A stretch of DNA of 64,000 nt from Sphingopyxis witflariensis (GTDB lineage Bacteria; Pseudomonadota; Alphaproteobacteria; Sphingomonadales; Sphingomonadaceae). The DNA is taken from assembly GCF_002205635.1 (NCBI RefSeq), contig NZ_NISJ01000002.1, forward strand, positions 434,001 to 498,000, read 5' to 3'. The translations under genes and the position numbers were made by a program. A model generated the notes under the pieces. That model was not told the origin of the DNA, searched no databases, and worked only from the letters and a program-made list of their open reading frames with translations. Numbering within the stretch: the stretch's first letter is position 1; the number at the start of each line of letters is the position of its first letter. Positions 25,653 through 34,936 of this stretch are shown here, one piece after another.

Positions 25653-26809
25653 CCGACAAGCAAGAAGGCACACAGCCGCCCGCCGACAAGGCGAAGGTGG
25701 TTCCGGCACCCAAGCTCGCCGCACCCGAGCCCTCCCCGGAGCCCGACGAAGCGCCCGCCGATGGATGGCGGCCCGACCGCTCGCGCGGACGCATGATCCT
25801 GTTCGGCGGCATCATCCTCGCCGGCGCGCTCGCCATTCTTTACGCTTGGGGCCTACCGCCCTTCCGACCCGCCAGCCAGTCGACCGACAATGCCTATGTC
25901 CGCGGCCAGACGACGATCATCGCGCCGCAGGTCGGCGGCTATGTCACCGCAGTTCTGGTGCAGGATTTCGAACGGGTGAAGGCGGGCCAAATCCTCGTCA
26001 CCATCGACGACCGCATCTATCGCCAGCGGGTCGCGCAAGGCAGCGCCAGCATCGCGGCCCAGTCGGCCAACCTCAGCAACAGCGAGCAAAGCCGCCGCTC
26101 GGCCGAGGCGCAGGTGCAATTGCAGGATGCCAGCATCGGCAATGCCAAAGCCCAGCTCGCCCGCGCGCAGGCCGATATGCGCCGCGTCAATGAACTGGTC
26201 GATGCGGGGTCGGTCTCGCTGCGCGAACGCGACCAGACTCTCGCCGCGCTGCGCCAGGCCGAAGCGGCGGTTCGTCAGGCCGAAGCCCAGCGGCAGATCG
26301 CGCTCGAGCAGGTCCGCTCGGTCGGGGTCGGCCGCGGCGGGCTGGAGGCCGGGGTCGCCAATGCCGAAGCCGCGCGCGGCCTCGCCGACATCGACCTGCA
26401 AAACACGATCATCCGCGCGCCCCGCGACGGGACGCTCAGCGAAGTACCCGTGCGCGTCGGCCAGCTCGTCAATCCGGGCTCCCAGCTCATGTACCTTGTC
26501 CCCCAGCGTCATTGGGTGGTCGCCAATTTCAAGGAAGCACAGACGGCGAACATCCGCGTCGGCCAGCGCGCGACGCTGACCATCGACGCACTAGGCGGCG
26601 CCGAACTGAAAGGGCATGTCGAAAGCATCGCCCCCGCTGCGGGCAGCGAGTTCAGTGTGATCAAGCCCGACACCGGGTCGGGCAATTTCGTCAAAGTGCC
26701 GCAACGCATCGCGGTGCGTATCCGCATCGACAAGGATCAGAAGCTGACCGACCGGCTCGGCCCCGGCATGTCGGTGGTCGCGACGGTCCACACCGGGGAC
26801 GGTGTATGA
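25649..26809 (+). CDS. HlyD/EmrA-type periplasmic adaptor
   Basis: A 386-residue protein: a Pro/Ala-rich cytoplasmic N-terminus of about 45 residues, one membrane anchor (MILFGGIILAGALAILYAWG), then the biotinyl-lipoyl half-motif (STDNAYVRGQTTIIAPQVGGYVTAVLVQDFERVKAGQIL), a long coiled-coil hairpin, the second half-motif (IIRAPRDGTLSEVPVRVGQLVNPGSQLMYLVP), and a beta-barrel domain. It bridges the MFS pump and the outer-membrane channel. Start and stop overlap both neighbours by four bases. Confidence 0.92.
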   Translation: MTDKQEGTQPPADKAKVVPAPKLAAPEPSPEPDEAPADGWRPDRSRGRMILFGGIILAGALAILYAWGLPPFRPASQSTDNAYVRGQTTIIAPQVGGYVTAVLVQDFERVKAGQILVTIDDRIYRQRVAQGSASIAAQSANLSNSEQSRRSAEAQVQLQDASIGNAKAQLARAQADMRRVNELVDAGSVSLRERDQTLAALRQAEAAVRQAEAQRQIALEQVRSVGVGRGGLEAGVANAEAARGLADIDLQNTIIRAPRDGTLSEVPVRVGQLVNPGSQLMYLVPQRHWVVANFKEAQTANIRVGQRATLTIDALGGAELKGHVESIAPAAGSEFSVIKPDTGSGNFVKVPQRIAVRIRIDKDQKLTDRLGPGMSVVATVHTGDGV

Positions 26810-28179
26810 CCCGCCGCCCGATGCGCCGCGCTGCCCTGCTGCTTCCAATGTTGCTCGGCGGTTGCATGCCGACGATCGCGCAGCGTCCCGAAGCAAGCAT
26901 GGTTGCGCCGCCCGCCGACTGGCGCACCGCGCCCCCCGCGACGGGCGAGGTCGACCGCAACTGGTGGATCGGCTTTGGCGACGCGCAGCTCGCCGCATTG
27001 GTCGAGCAGGCGCGCGCGAACAACGCCGACCTTGCGATCACCGCGGCGCGCGTCGCCGAAGCGCGGGCGCAGGAGCGCGTGTCACGGTCGCTGCTGCTCC
27101 CCAGCCTGAGCGCCAACCTCCCCGGCGCCGAATCGCGCAGCCTCAATGCCTTTGGGGTCGCGACCGAAAGCCTCGCGGGGCAGCCTGCGTTTCAGGCCGC
27201 ATATGAAATCGACCTGTTCGGCCGCAACGCCGCGCAGGTCGACGCCGCGCGCGCCAATGCCGCGGCGGTGCAGGCGGCCCGCGAGGCGGCGATGCTGTCG
27301 GTCAGTGCGGCGACCGCGAGCAGCTATATCACCCTGCTCGCGCTCGACGAACGGCGCGCGCTGCTGATCCAGACGCTCGCCTCGCGCGGCGAAGCGCTGC
27401 GCATCGCACGCGACCGCGCCGAGGCCGGCTATACCTCGCAGCTCGAGCTTCGGCAGTCGGAGGCCGAATATCGCGCCACCGAACAGCAAATCCCCGCGAT
27501 TGAAGCGGCGATCGCGCGACAGGAAAATGCGCTGTCACAGCTGGTCGGCGATACGCCGCACGCCATCGCACGCGGGCGCGACTTTGCCGCGCTGGCGACC
27601 CCGCTGGTGCCGGGGGTCGTGCCATCGGACCTCGTCCGCCGCCGCCCCGACATCGCGCAAGCCGAATATGCCCTCGCTGCGACCGACGCCAATTTGCGCG
27701 TCGCCCGCGCGCAATTCCTGCCGCAGCTCCGCCTATCGGCCTCGGCAGGCGGCGTCCTCTCCTCCGCTTTGCCCGATCCGGTGAGCATCTGGTCGATCGG
27801 CGGCAGCATCCTTGCCCCGCTGTTTCAGGGCGGGCGATTGCAGGGCCAGTTCGACGCCGCGACCGCGCAGCGCGATCAGGCTGCCTTTGCCTATCGGCGC
27901 ACCGTGCTCACCGCCTTTCGCGAGGTCGAGGACCAGCTCGCGGTGATCGACCGGCTCGGCGCACAAGAGGTTGCGCTGCTCGCCCAGCGCGCCGCCGTCG
28001 CCGATGCGCTGCGTCACGCGACGAACCGCTATCGCGCGGGCTATTCGCCCTATCTCGAGCAAATTGATGCGCAGCGCGCGCTGCTGGCGGTCGATCTGGC
28101 GCTCATCCAGCTGCGCGCCGACCGGCTCACCGCCTATGTCGCGCTCTATCAGGCGCTCGGCGGCGGCACGGCAACCTAG
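26806..28179 (+). CDS. NodT/OprM-family outer membrane efflux lipoprotein
   Basis: A 457-residue protein with a lipoprotein signal (ALLLPMLLGGC, Cys at residue 20) and two outer-membrane-efflux repeats. Typical motifs are WWIGFGDAQLAALVEQARANNADLAIT, AAYEIDLFGRN, VPSDLVRRRPDIAQAEYALAATDANLRVARAQFLPQL and YRAGYSPYLEQIDAQRAL. It forms the TolC-like exit channel for the MFS-HlyD pair. Start ATG overlaps the adaptor's stop (ATGA). Confidence 0.93.
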   Translation: MTRRPMRRAALLLPMLLGGCMPTIAQRPEASMVAPPADWRTAPPATGEVDRNWWIGFGDAQLAALVEQARANNADLAITAARVAEARAQERVSRSLLLPSLSANLPGAESRSLNAFGVATESLAGQPAFQAAYEIDLFGRNAAQVDAARANAAAVQAAREAAMLSVSAATASSYITLLALDERRALLIQTLASRGEALRIARDRAEAGYTSQLELRQSEAEYRATEQQIPAIEAAIARQENALSQLVGDTPHAIARGRDFAALATPLVPGVVPSDLVRRRPDIAQAEYALAATDANLRVARAQFLPQLRLSASAGGVLSSALPDPVSIWSIGGSILAPLFQGGRLQGQFDAATAQRDQAAFAYRRTVLTAFREVEDQLAVIDRLGAQEVALLAQRAAVADALRHATNRYRAGYSPYLEQIDAQRALLAVDLALIQLRADRLTAYVALYQALGGGTAT

Positions 28180-28296
28180 TCAGGCAGATTCTTCCGTCGC
28201 CCTGCAGGTAAATCCGTCGCGACGGGACGAGCCGGACGCCCATGGATGGGATGAAGCGCAGGAGAGGGAGATTGCCTGGCCCCGCGTCGGCCGCGT

Positions 28297-29859
28297 TCAG
28301 CCCTCCGAACGGATCAGATGGTCGAAGGCCGACAGCGCGGCGGTCGATCCCTGCCCCATCGCGATGACGATCTGCTTATACGGCACCGTCGTCACGTCAC
28401 CGGCGGCGAAAATGCCCGGCTGGCTGGTCGCGGCGCGCGCATCGACTTCGATCTCGCCGCGGTTCGACAATGCGATCGCGCCGTCGAGCCATTCGGTATT
28501 CGGGATCAGGCCGATCTGGACGAAAATGCCCTCGAGTTCGACAACATGCTCGTCGTCGCTGCCCCGATCACGATAGCGCAGCCCGACGACGCGCTCGCCA
28601 TTGCCGAGCACTTCGGTGGTGAGCGCCGAGGTTATGATGGTGACGTTGGGCAGGCTGCGCAATTTCTTCTGCAGCACCGCATCGGCGCGCAACTCGCTGT
28701 CAAATTCGATCAGCGTGACATGGGTGACGAGCCCAGCAAGGTCGATCGCCGCCTCGACCCCAGAATTGCCACCGCCGATCACCGCGACGCGCTTGCCCTT
28801 GAACAAGGGACCGTCGCAATGCGGGCAGTAAGCGACGCCCTTGTTGCGATATTCCTCTTCGCCGGGGACGCCCATCTGGCGCCAGCGCGCGCCGGTCGAC
28901 AGGATCACCGTCTTGCCGCGCACGCTCGCGCCGCTTTTCAGCTTCACTTCGTGCAGGCCGGTCGTGCCGCCGGGGATGAGCCGGACCGCTTCCTGCAGGT
29001 TCATGATGTCGACGTCATATTCTTTGACATGCTGTTCGAGCTGCGCCGCGAGCTTCGGCCCTTCGGTGTGCTGGACCGAGATGAAATTTTCGATCCCCAG
29101 CGTGTCGAGCACCTGACCGCCGAAGCGTTCGGCGACGACCCCGGTGCGGATGCCCTTGCGCGCGGCGTAAATCGCCGCCGCAGCGCCAGCGGGACCACCG
29201 CCGATCACGAGCACGTCGAACGCATCCTTCGCGGCGATCTTCTCCGCCGCGCGGGCGACCGCACCGGTGTCGAGCTTCGCCATGATCTGCGCCAGATCCA
29301 TGCGGCCCTGCCCAAAGGGTTCGCCGTTCAGATAGACGGCGGGAACCGCCATCACCTGACGCCGCTCGACCTCATCCTGATAAAGCGCGCCGTCGATCGC
29401 GACGTGGCGGACATGGGGGTTGAGCGCCGCTATGATGTTGAGCGCCTGCACGACATCGGGGCAGTTTTGACAGGTGAGCGAGAAGAAGCTTTCGAAGACA
29501 AATTCGCCCTCAAGCGCGCGCACGGCGTCGAGCAGTTCGGCGTCTTCCTTCGGCGGATGGCCCCCGACGTGGAGCAGCGCGAGGATCAGCGAGGTGAATT
29601 CATGCCCCATCGGCAGGCCCGCGAACACCGCTTCGGCGCGCCCTTCATCGCCGCGGATCGCGAAGGACGGGCGGCGGGCATCGTCGCCGTCGAAGCGTGC
29701 GGTGACCAGATCGGACTGCGCCGCGACCTCTTCGACCAGACTGCGCATCTCGGCCGACTTGGGCGAGCCGTCGAGGCTCGCGACCAGCTCGATCGGACGG
29801 CGCAGATTGCCGAGATAGGTTTTGAGCTGGGCGGTCGTGTTGGCGTCGAGGATGGGCAT
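28297..29859 (-). CDS. ahpF: Alkyl hydroperoxide reductase subunit F
   Basis: A 520-residue flavoprotein from the ATG at 29859. The N-terminal double-thioredoxin-fold domain has redox pair C130/C133 (TCQNC); an FAD domain opens with [21 protein letters not shown]; the thioredoxin-reductase-like active site C345/C348 (YCPHCDGP) is followed by an NAD(P)H domain with [18 protein letters not shown]. Cysteine numbering matches E. coli AhpF almost exactly. It transfers electrons from NADH to AhpC. It is transcribed 137 bases after ahpC in the same direction. Confidence 0.97.
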   Translation of the reverse strand: MPILDANTTAQLKTYLGNLRRPIELVASLDGSPKSAEMRSLVEEVAAQSDLVTARFDGDDARRPSFAIRGDEGRAEAVFAGLPMGHEFTSLILALLHVGGHPPKEDAELLDAVRALEGEFVFESFFSLTCQNCPDVVQALNIIAALNPHVRHVAIDGALYQDEVERRQVMAVPAVYLNGEPFGQGRMDLAQIMAKLDTGAVARAAEKIAAKDAFDVLVIGGGPAGAAAAIYAARKGIRTGVVAERFGGQVLDTLGIENFISVQHTEGPKLAAQLEQHVKEYDVDIMNLQEAVRLIPGGTTGLHEVKLKSGASVRGKTVILSTGARWRQMGVPGEEEYRNKGVAYCPHCDGPLFKGKRVAVIGGGNSGVEAAIDLAGLVTHVTLIEFDSELRADAVLQKKLRSLPNVTIITSALTTEVLGNGERVVGLRYRDRGSDDEHVVELEGIFVQIGLIPNTEWLDGAIALSNRGEIEVDARAATSQPGIFAAGDVTTVPYKQIVIAMGQGSTAALSAFDHLIRSEG

Positions 29860-29996
29860 GGGAGAGGGCCTTTCCGGGCAAGCGCAAGGCTTCGCGGCCG
29901 AATGGGCGGTCGCGGCGACTTGGCTACGATGTGTTTTTTGAGGGGGGTGAAGGCCGGGCGGGCGCGATGCCCGCCCGGCGATCCGGTAGTTGCGGC

Positions 29997-30560
29997 TCAG
30001 ATCTTGCCGACGAGTTCGATCGAGGGAGCCAGCGTTTCGGCGCCTTCTTCCCACTTCGCGGGGCAGACCTGACCGGGGTTGGCGCGCACATAAACGGCGG
30101 CCTTGATCTTGCGGACCAGTTCCTCGGCGTTGCGGCCGACGCCTTCCGAGGTGATTTCCATCACCTGGATCACGCCGTCGGGATCGACAACGAAGGTCGC
30201 GCGGTCGGCAAGGCCCGAATTTTCACGCAGCACGCCGAAATTGTTGGCGAGGACGTGGTTCTGATCGCCCAGCATGTGATAGTTGATCTTGCCGATCGCC
30301 GGCGAGCTGTCGTGCCATGCCTTGTGGCTGAAATGCGTGTCGGTCGACACGGCATAGACTTCAACGCCGAGGCCCTGCAGCACTTCATACTGATTGGCGA
30401 GGTCTTCGAGCTCGGTCGGGCAGACGAAGGTGAAGTCGGCGGGGTAGAAAAAGAAAACCGCCCATTTGCCCTGGGTGTCGGTGTCCGACACGGGGACGAA
30501 CTTGCCCTGATAATAGGAAGTGGCGTTGAACGGTTTGATCGAGCTTCCGATGATACCCAT
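29997..30560 (-). CDS. ahpC: Alkyl hydroperoxide reductase subunit C (peroxiredoxin)
   Basis: A 187-residue 2-Cys peroxiredoxin. The peroxidatic Cys47 lies in [17 protein letters not shown] and the resolving Cys166 in [10 protein letters not shown]. It reduces H2O2 and organic peroxides and is recycled by AhpF encoded next. The ATG at 30560 follows GGAAAC and gives the family length; an upstream in-frame extension is not supported. The upstream 165 bases probably hold the promoter, but no certain OxyR site was found. Confidence 0.97.
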   Translation of the reverse strand: MGIIGSSIKPFNATSYYQGKFVPVSDTDTQGKWAVFFFYPADFTFVCPTELEDLANQYEVLQGLGVEVYAVSTDTHFSHKAWHDSSPAIGKINYHMLGDQNHVLANNFGVLRENSGLADRATFVVDPDGVIQVMEITSEGVGRNAEELVRKIKAAVYVRANPGQVCPAKWEEGAETLAPSIELVGKI

Positions 30561-30725
30561 GGGAGAGTTTCCTTTGTTTGTTGCACTGCAATAATCTCTT
30601 GCAGGGGGGCAGGTATGCACCGCAGCCTCGCCCGGCAAGTTCAAAATATCTTGCAGACTTATCGGTAAAAGCGATCAAGACGCTTTTTGTAGCCACGCCG
30701 GAGCGATTAGCGGCCTGCGCGCACC

Positions 30726-31022
30726 CTATTCGTGGCCGGCGGCCGCTTCGGTCATGATGTCAATCACTTCGTGATCGAATGCATCGGCCTCGCAGGGGGT
30801 GATCTTGCGAAAGCGTCGCGCGCAATAGGCGGCGCGAGGACCCAGATCGGGCGCGCCCCGGAACCGCAGCGCGATGCCATGGTGGCCGGTCACCACATCG
30901 ACCATATCGCCGATGACTTCGCGCACGATGAGGATTACGCCCGGACGGACTTCGGGCGGATAGCGTTCGTGGCGGCTGATGCACAGCGCCAGATCGTCGA
31001 CATTCCAGTCGTCGGCCATCAT
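30726..31022 (-). CDS. Conserved small protein of unknown function
   Basis: A 98-residue protein beginning MMADDWNVDDLALCISRHERYPPEVRPGVILIVREVIGDMVDVVTGHHGIALRFRG and ending DAFDHEVIDIM. GGAGG lies four bases before the first of two adjacent ATGs. The beginning (DDW.V.DLALC) resembles short phage-associated hypothetical proteins known from many alphaproteobacteria, but no function is established. It lies alone between ahpC and the Hsp70-like gene. Confidence 0.6.
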   Translation of the reverse strand: MMADDWNVDDLALCISRHERYPPEVRPGVILIVREVIGDMVDVVTGHHGIALRFRGAPDLGPRAAYCARRFRKITPCEADAFDHEVIDIMTEAAAGHE

Positions 31023-31108
31023 CTGCCCTCCTCTTCCCATGTGCAGGCTGGCAAGGCGCAACATATCACACCACCGGCGGTGCGAAGAGGATTAAATGCG
31101 GCGGGCGA

Positions 31109-32410
31109 TCAGGCTGCCCAAGGCGTCATATCCTCTTCCTGCGCGATCAGCGCCAGCCCGTGCGCGATCGAGGTCAGCTCATCGCCGCTCATGATCGCTG
31201 CCTCGCCGAAGCGCCGCGCGAACAGCGCGCGGATCGCGGGGGTCAGCGAGGTACCGCCGGTCAGGAAGACGCGGTCGATGGCGCGCTCCTGCACGCCCGC
31301 CGCGACGAGCGCGCGGTCGACGGTTTCCTCGACTGCCGCAACATCTTCGGCGATCCAGCCTTCAAATTCGGCGCGGGTGACCTCGGCCTCAATCTCCAGC
31401 CCCGCACCCGCGAAATGAAAATGCGCCGCATCGCCCTCGGAGAGCGCGCGCTTCAGCTGGCCGACCGCATCATAGAGCGGATAGCCCAGTTCATTTTCGA
31501 TCACCGCGATCATCCGCCCGATCGCCGCGCCATCGACCGCGCTCTGTTGAAGCCGACGCAACTGGTCGAGCGTGCGGCGATTGCGCATCAGCGCGAGGCG
31601 CGACCAGTCGGCGAAATCGCGGAAATGCCCGCCCGGAATCTCGAGCAATTTGTCGAACGAGCGATAGAGCCCGCCCTTGCCGAGCATCGGCAGCACCAGC
31701 CGGTCGATGATGCGGTAATCGAAACGATCCCCCGCAATCCCGATCCCCGCGTGGCCGAGCGGCACGCAGCGCCGCGCGGCGCCGGGCTCGGCAACCTTGA
31801 CCACCGAAAAATCGCTCGTCCCGCCGCCAAAATCGGCGACGAGCAGGGTCGCCGGCTCGGTCAGCCGCGAGGCATAGCTGAACGCCGCGCCGATCGGTTC
31901 ATAGACATAATGGATCTCGGTGCCGAAACCGGCGAACATCGCGTCATAACGCTGGCGCGCGATGACGGGGTCAGGGCGACCCCCAGCATATTCCACCGGG
32001 CGTCCGACAACCACGCGGCGCGGCCGCTCGGCGAGCGGGGCACCCGCATGCGCGACGAGTTTGTCGAGGAACAGCCGTCCCAATTCCTCGAAGCGATAGC
32101 GTTTGGTGAAGATCGAGGCGGTGTCGAAACTCGCGCTGGCGGCGACCGATTTGAACGATTGCAGGAAACGGCTGTCCTGCGGGTAGGACAGATATTCGGC
32201 GATCGCCCACGGCCCGGCCTCGACCGCAAGACCGCCGCGGGCAGCAGCATCCTGCCAGAAGCAGAGCGCCGAACGAAAGACCGGCCCGCTCGACGCGGGG
32301 CCATCGAAGCCCACGAGTTCGGGGGTGCTATCATCGCCGGCGATCGCGGCGACGCTGTTGGTCGTACCGAAATCCAGCCCCAGGACCGGACCGGCGGGGC
32401 TGGTCGTCAT
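31109..32410 (-). CDS. Hsp70-family ATPase (YegD-like)
   Basis: A 433-residue protein with actin/Hsp70 ATPase motifs: phosphate 1 LGLDFGTTNSVAAI, phosphate 2 LLVADFGGGTSDFSVVKV and adenosine motif VFLTGGTSLTPAIRALFARRFG. The Hsp70 substrate-binding and lid domains are absent, the arrangement of YegD-type proteins. Likely a cytosolic ATPase of chaperone ancestry with unknown client. It stands alone on the minus strand. Confidence 0.85.
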   Translation of the reverse strand: MTTSPAGPVLGLDFGTTNSVAAIAGDDSTPELVGFDGPASSGPVFRSALCFWQDAAARGGLAVEAGPWAIAEYLSYPQDSRFLQSFKSVAASASFDTASIFTKRYRFEELGRLFLDKLVAHAGAPLAERPRRVVVGRPVEYAGGRPDPVIARQRYDAMFAGFGTEIHYVYEPIGAAFSYASRLTEPATLLVADFGGGTSDFSVVKVAEPGAARRCVPLGHAGIGIAGDRFDYRIIDRLVLPMLGKGGLYRSFDKLLEIPGGHFRDFADWSRLALMRNRRTLDQLRRLQQSAVDGAAIGRMIAVIENELGYPLYDAVGQLKRALSEGDAAHFHFAGAGLEIEAEVTRAEFEGWIAEDVAAVEETVDRALVAAGVQERAIDRVFLTGGTSLTPAIRALFARRFGEAAIMSGDELTSIAHGLALIAQEEDMTPWAA

Positions 32411-32534
32411 ATGCTTTTCTACTCTATGAAGCGCGCGCGGCCCATACGCCCGTGCAGGCCGGGCGCGAGCAGAGGGATTATATAGACTTTCGGGAGGGCA
32501 GGCCCATAGGCGCGTCGACGACGCGCATCAAGCC

Positions 32535-32828
32535 TCAGGGCAACAGGAATGCGTCGTCGAGCGCGGCACGATCGATCCCGCCGCACGGCGACGGAAATTT
32601 TCGGCGGAAACCTTCCACCTCTTCGGCGGTGGCAAGAACGCGCGCCTTGAACCGGTGGGCCAGCGAATGTCGGACCGGCAAGCCACCGGTGATCTTGATC
32701 CAGCTGTTCCAGCTGATGCCGATTTTGGTCATGATTTCGCACTGGCCACCGACGAGAGGAACGATATCGTCCACCAGTGCCGGATTCACGATGCACATGC
32801 GCTGCTTCACTTCGCTCACTTCAACCAC
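32535..32828 (-). CDS. Small protein of unknown function
   Basis: A 97-residue protein (MVEVSEVKQRMCIVNPALVDDIVPLVGGQCEIMTKIGISWNSWIKITGG...). It resembles no family I recognise, although the segment SWNSWIKITGGLPVRHSLAHRF could be a DNA-binding or phage-type HTH-like element. It is divergent from the Lrp/AsnC gene, 117 bases away. A shorter start at residue 11 is possible. Its coding status is only moderately supported. Confidence 0.45.
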   Translation of the reverse strand: MVEVSEVKQRMCIVNPALVDDIVPLVGGQCEIMTKIGISWNSWIKITGGLPVRHSLAHRFKARVLATAEEVEGFRRKFPSPCGGIDRAALDDAFLLP

Positions 32829-32945
32829 CCCTCCGTTCCATCGATTCTTCGAACTTCACGCCAAATTTCAAAAAATGTTCTTGGTAGTTTCGTCAAAACA
32901 TGGGACCAATATCGGGAAAATTTAAACATGACCGGAGAATCCTCT

Positions 32946-33401
32946 ATGCTGACCGATGCCGACCGTCGCATACTCAAGGTGATTCAAGCGGAGGGCCGGA
33001 TCACCAATCAGGAACTGGCCAATCGTTGCGGCCTGTCGCCGTCGGCCTGTTTCGACCGACTGAAACGGTTGCGCGAGCAAGGCTATATTCTTGGTTTCCA
33101 TGCTCTGCTCGATCCGACCAAGCTCGACCGCGCGCTGTTGATCTTCATCGAAGTGCTGATGGATCGGACCACCGGCGACGTGTTCAAGGAATTCGCGGCA
33201 TCGGTGTCGGCGATGCCCGAAATCCTCGAATGTCATATGGTCGCCGGCGGTTTCGACTATCTGATCAAGGTTCGCGTCCGCGACATGGAAGCCTATCGGA
33301 TGTTCCTTGCCGAAACGCTCGTCCATATGCCCGGGGTTCGCGAAACCCGGACCTACGCCGTTCTCGAAGAGGTCAAGAACGAGACAAGCCTGCCTTTGTG
33401 A
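32946..33401 (+). CDS. Lrp/AsnC-family transcription regulator
   Basis: A 151-residue protein: N-terminal HTH (DADRRILKVIQAEGRITNQELANRCGLSPSACFDRLKRLREQGYI) and a C-terminal RAM effector domain (VLMDRTTGDVFKEFAASVSAMPEILECHMVAGGFDYLIKVRVRDMEAYRMFL). The ATG at 32946 has GGAG eight bases upstream and gives the usual family length; an in-frame ATG at 32928 is possible. Convergent with an amino-acid permease 20 bases away, it probably senses an amino acid and may control that permease and the downstream peptidase-like genes. Confidence 0.9.
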   Translation: MLTDADRRILKVIQAEGRITNQELANRCGLSPSACFDRLKRLREQGYILGFHALLDPTKLDRALLIFIEVLMDRTTGDVFKEFAASVSAMPEILECHMVAGGFDYLIKVRVRDMEAYRMFLAETLVHMPGVRETRTYAVLEEVKNETSLPL

Positions 33402-33421
33402 CGCCATCGCAATAATCCGTC

Positions 33422-34825
33422 CTATCCGGCCAGGCGGCTTTTGCGCGCGCCATAGGCCAGATAGATGGCGGCCCCGATCAGGTTCCAGATCAGGAACCGG
33501 AACTGGGTCACCCCGGGCAGGCTGATGAACAGATAGATACAACCGCCGATCGCGATCGACCCGACGAGCCAGGGCATCGGCGCGCGAAACACACGCGGCA
33601 GGTCGGGTTTGCGAACGCGCAGGATGATCAGGCATAAACCCACCGCGACGAACGCTGCGAGCGTTCCCGCATTGGCGAGTTCGGCAATCTCCGACAGCGG
33701 GAAGAAGCCCGCGATCGCCGACACGACAAGCGCAGTGCCCACCGTGACTGCGACCGGCGTGCCCCGTTTGTTCAGCTTGCCCAGCCGCTCGGGAAGCATC
33801 CGGTCGCGCGCCATCACGAAAAAGATGCGACTCTGTCCGAACATAAAGGCGAGGATCACCGTCGGCAGAGCAACGACAGCAACCGCGCCGATGAAGGTTG
33901 CGACGCCGGGATGATCCAGCGTGCGCAGGACATGCGCGAGCGGCTCGCCCGAACTGGAGAAATCGAGGAAGGGCATCGCGCCGATGGCGGCGGCGGCCAC
34001 ACCGATATAGACGAGGGTGCAGACGACCATCGACCCGATGATCCCGATGGTCAGGTCGCGACCCGGATTCTTGGTCTCCTCCGCTGCGGTCGAAACAGCG
34101 TCAAAGCCATAGAAAGCGAAGAAGATAATCGCGGCGGCCGCCATCACCCCGCGCACCTGCCCATCGACCTCATGCGCCGCAAAGCCATAAGGCATGAAGG
34201 GTTTGAAATTTCCGGCGTCGAACGCCGGCAGCGCCAGTGCGATGAAGGCGGCAAGCGCAGCGAGCTTCAGGATGACAAGGATGATGTTGAGCGTCGCGCT
34301 TTCGCGCGTGCCGACCAGCAACATGCCCGCAACACCCGCAACGATGAAGATGGCGGGAAGATTGATGATCCCGCCGGCATGGGGCCCGGCGACGAGTGCG
34401 TGCGGGATATCGATCCCGGCCGACTGCAGAAAGCCCACGGCATAGCCCGACCAGCCGACCGCAACCGCGGCGCAGACGACCGAATATTCGAGCACGAGGC
34501 TCCACCCGATCACCCAGGCAACGCCTTCGCCGATCACGGCATAGCTATAGGTATAGGCGCTGCCCGATACGGGCATCAGCGTCGCGAGCTCGGCATATGC
34601 GAGCGCGGCGCAGATACAGACGAGACCGGCGATGATGAAGGCGATGAGGACGGCAGGACCGGCGCGCTCGGCGCCGACGCCAATCAAGGTATAAATACCC
34701 GTGCCGACGATCGCCCCGACGCCCAGCGCGATCAGATGCCACCAACTCAGCGTCCGGTGTAGCCGCTGCGTTTCGTTCATCGTCGTGATCGATTCGATCG
34801 ATTTTCGTCTGGTCAAAAAAGACAT
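33422..34825 (-). CDS. APC-family amino acid permease
   Basis: A 467-residue protein with about twelve membrane helices. LSWWHLIALGVGAIVGTGIYTLIGVGAERAGPAVLIAFIIAG contains the conserved helix-1 break (GAIVGTGIY), and FFAFYGFDAVSTAAEETKNPGRDLTIGIIGS is the helix-6/7 signature of cationic or polar amino-acid transporters. GGGGG lies seven bases before the ATG. It follows two secreted amidohydrolases on the same strand, so it may import the amino acids they release. Confidence 0.9.
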   Translation of the reverse strand: MSFLTRRKSIESITTMNETQRLHRTLSWWHLIALGVGAIVGTGIYTLIGVGAERAGPAVLIAFIIAGLVCICAALAYAELATLMPVSGSAYTYSYAVIGEGVAWVIGWSLVLEYSVVCAAVAVGWSGYAVGFLQSAGIDIPHALVAGPHAGGIINLPAIFIVAGVAGMLLVGTRESATLNIILVILKLAALAAFIALALPAFDAGNFKPFMPYGFAAHEVDGQVRGVMAAAAIIFFAFYGFDAVSTAAEETKNPGRDLTIGIIGSMVVCTLVYIGVAAAAIGAMPFLDFSSSGEPLAHVLRTLDHPGVATFIGAVAVVALPTVILAFMFGQSRIFFVMARDRMLPERLGKLNKRGTPVAVTVGTALVVSAIAGFFPLSEIAELANAGTLAAFVAVGLCLIILRVRKPDLPRVFRAPMPWLVGSIAIGGCIYLFISLPGVTQFRFLIWNLIGAAIYLAYGARKSRLAG

Positions 34826-34936
34826 GCAAATCCCCCTGCCCGACCATCACGACGATCGGGATCAACGCCGGTAACCGGGCGTCGACCCTTGCCACATGCG
34901 GCAAGAGACGACCCCGATTTCGGTTCGATAAGCTGG

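Noticed and set aside
28318..30072. Long plus-strand open frame of 584 codons opposite ahpF/ahpC
   Set aside because: Antisense shadow of ahpF with no recognisable domain; the same applies to the long frames opposite flgK, flgG/flgF and the amidohydrolases.
30561..30725. OxyR site upstream of ahpC
   Set aside because: No ATAG-N7-CTAT repeat pattern could be found; only short AT-rich palindromes.
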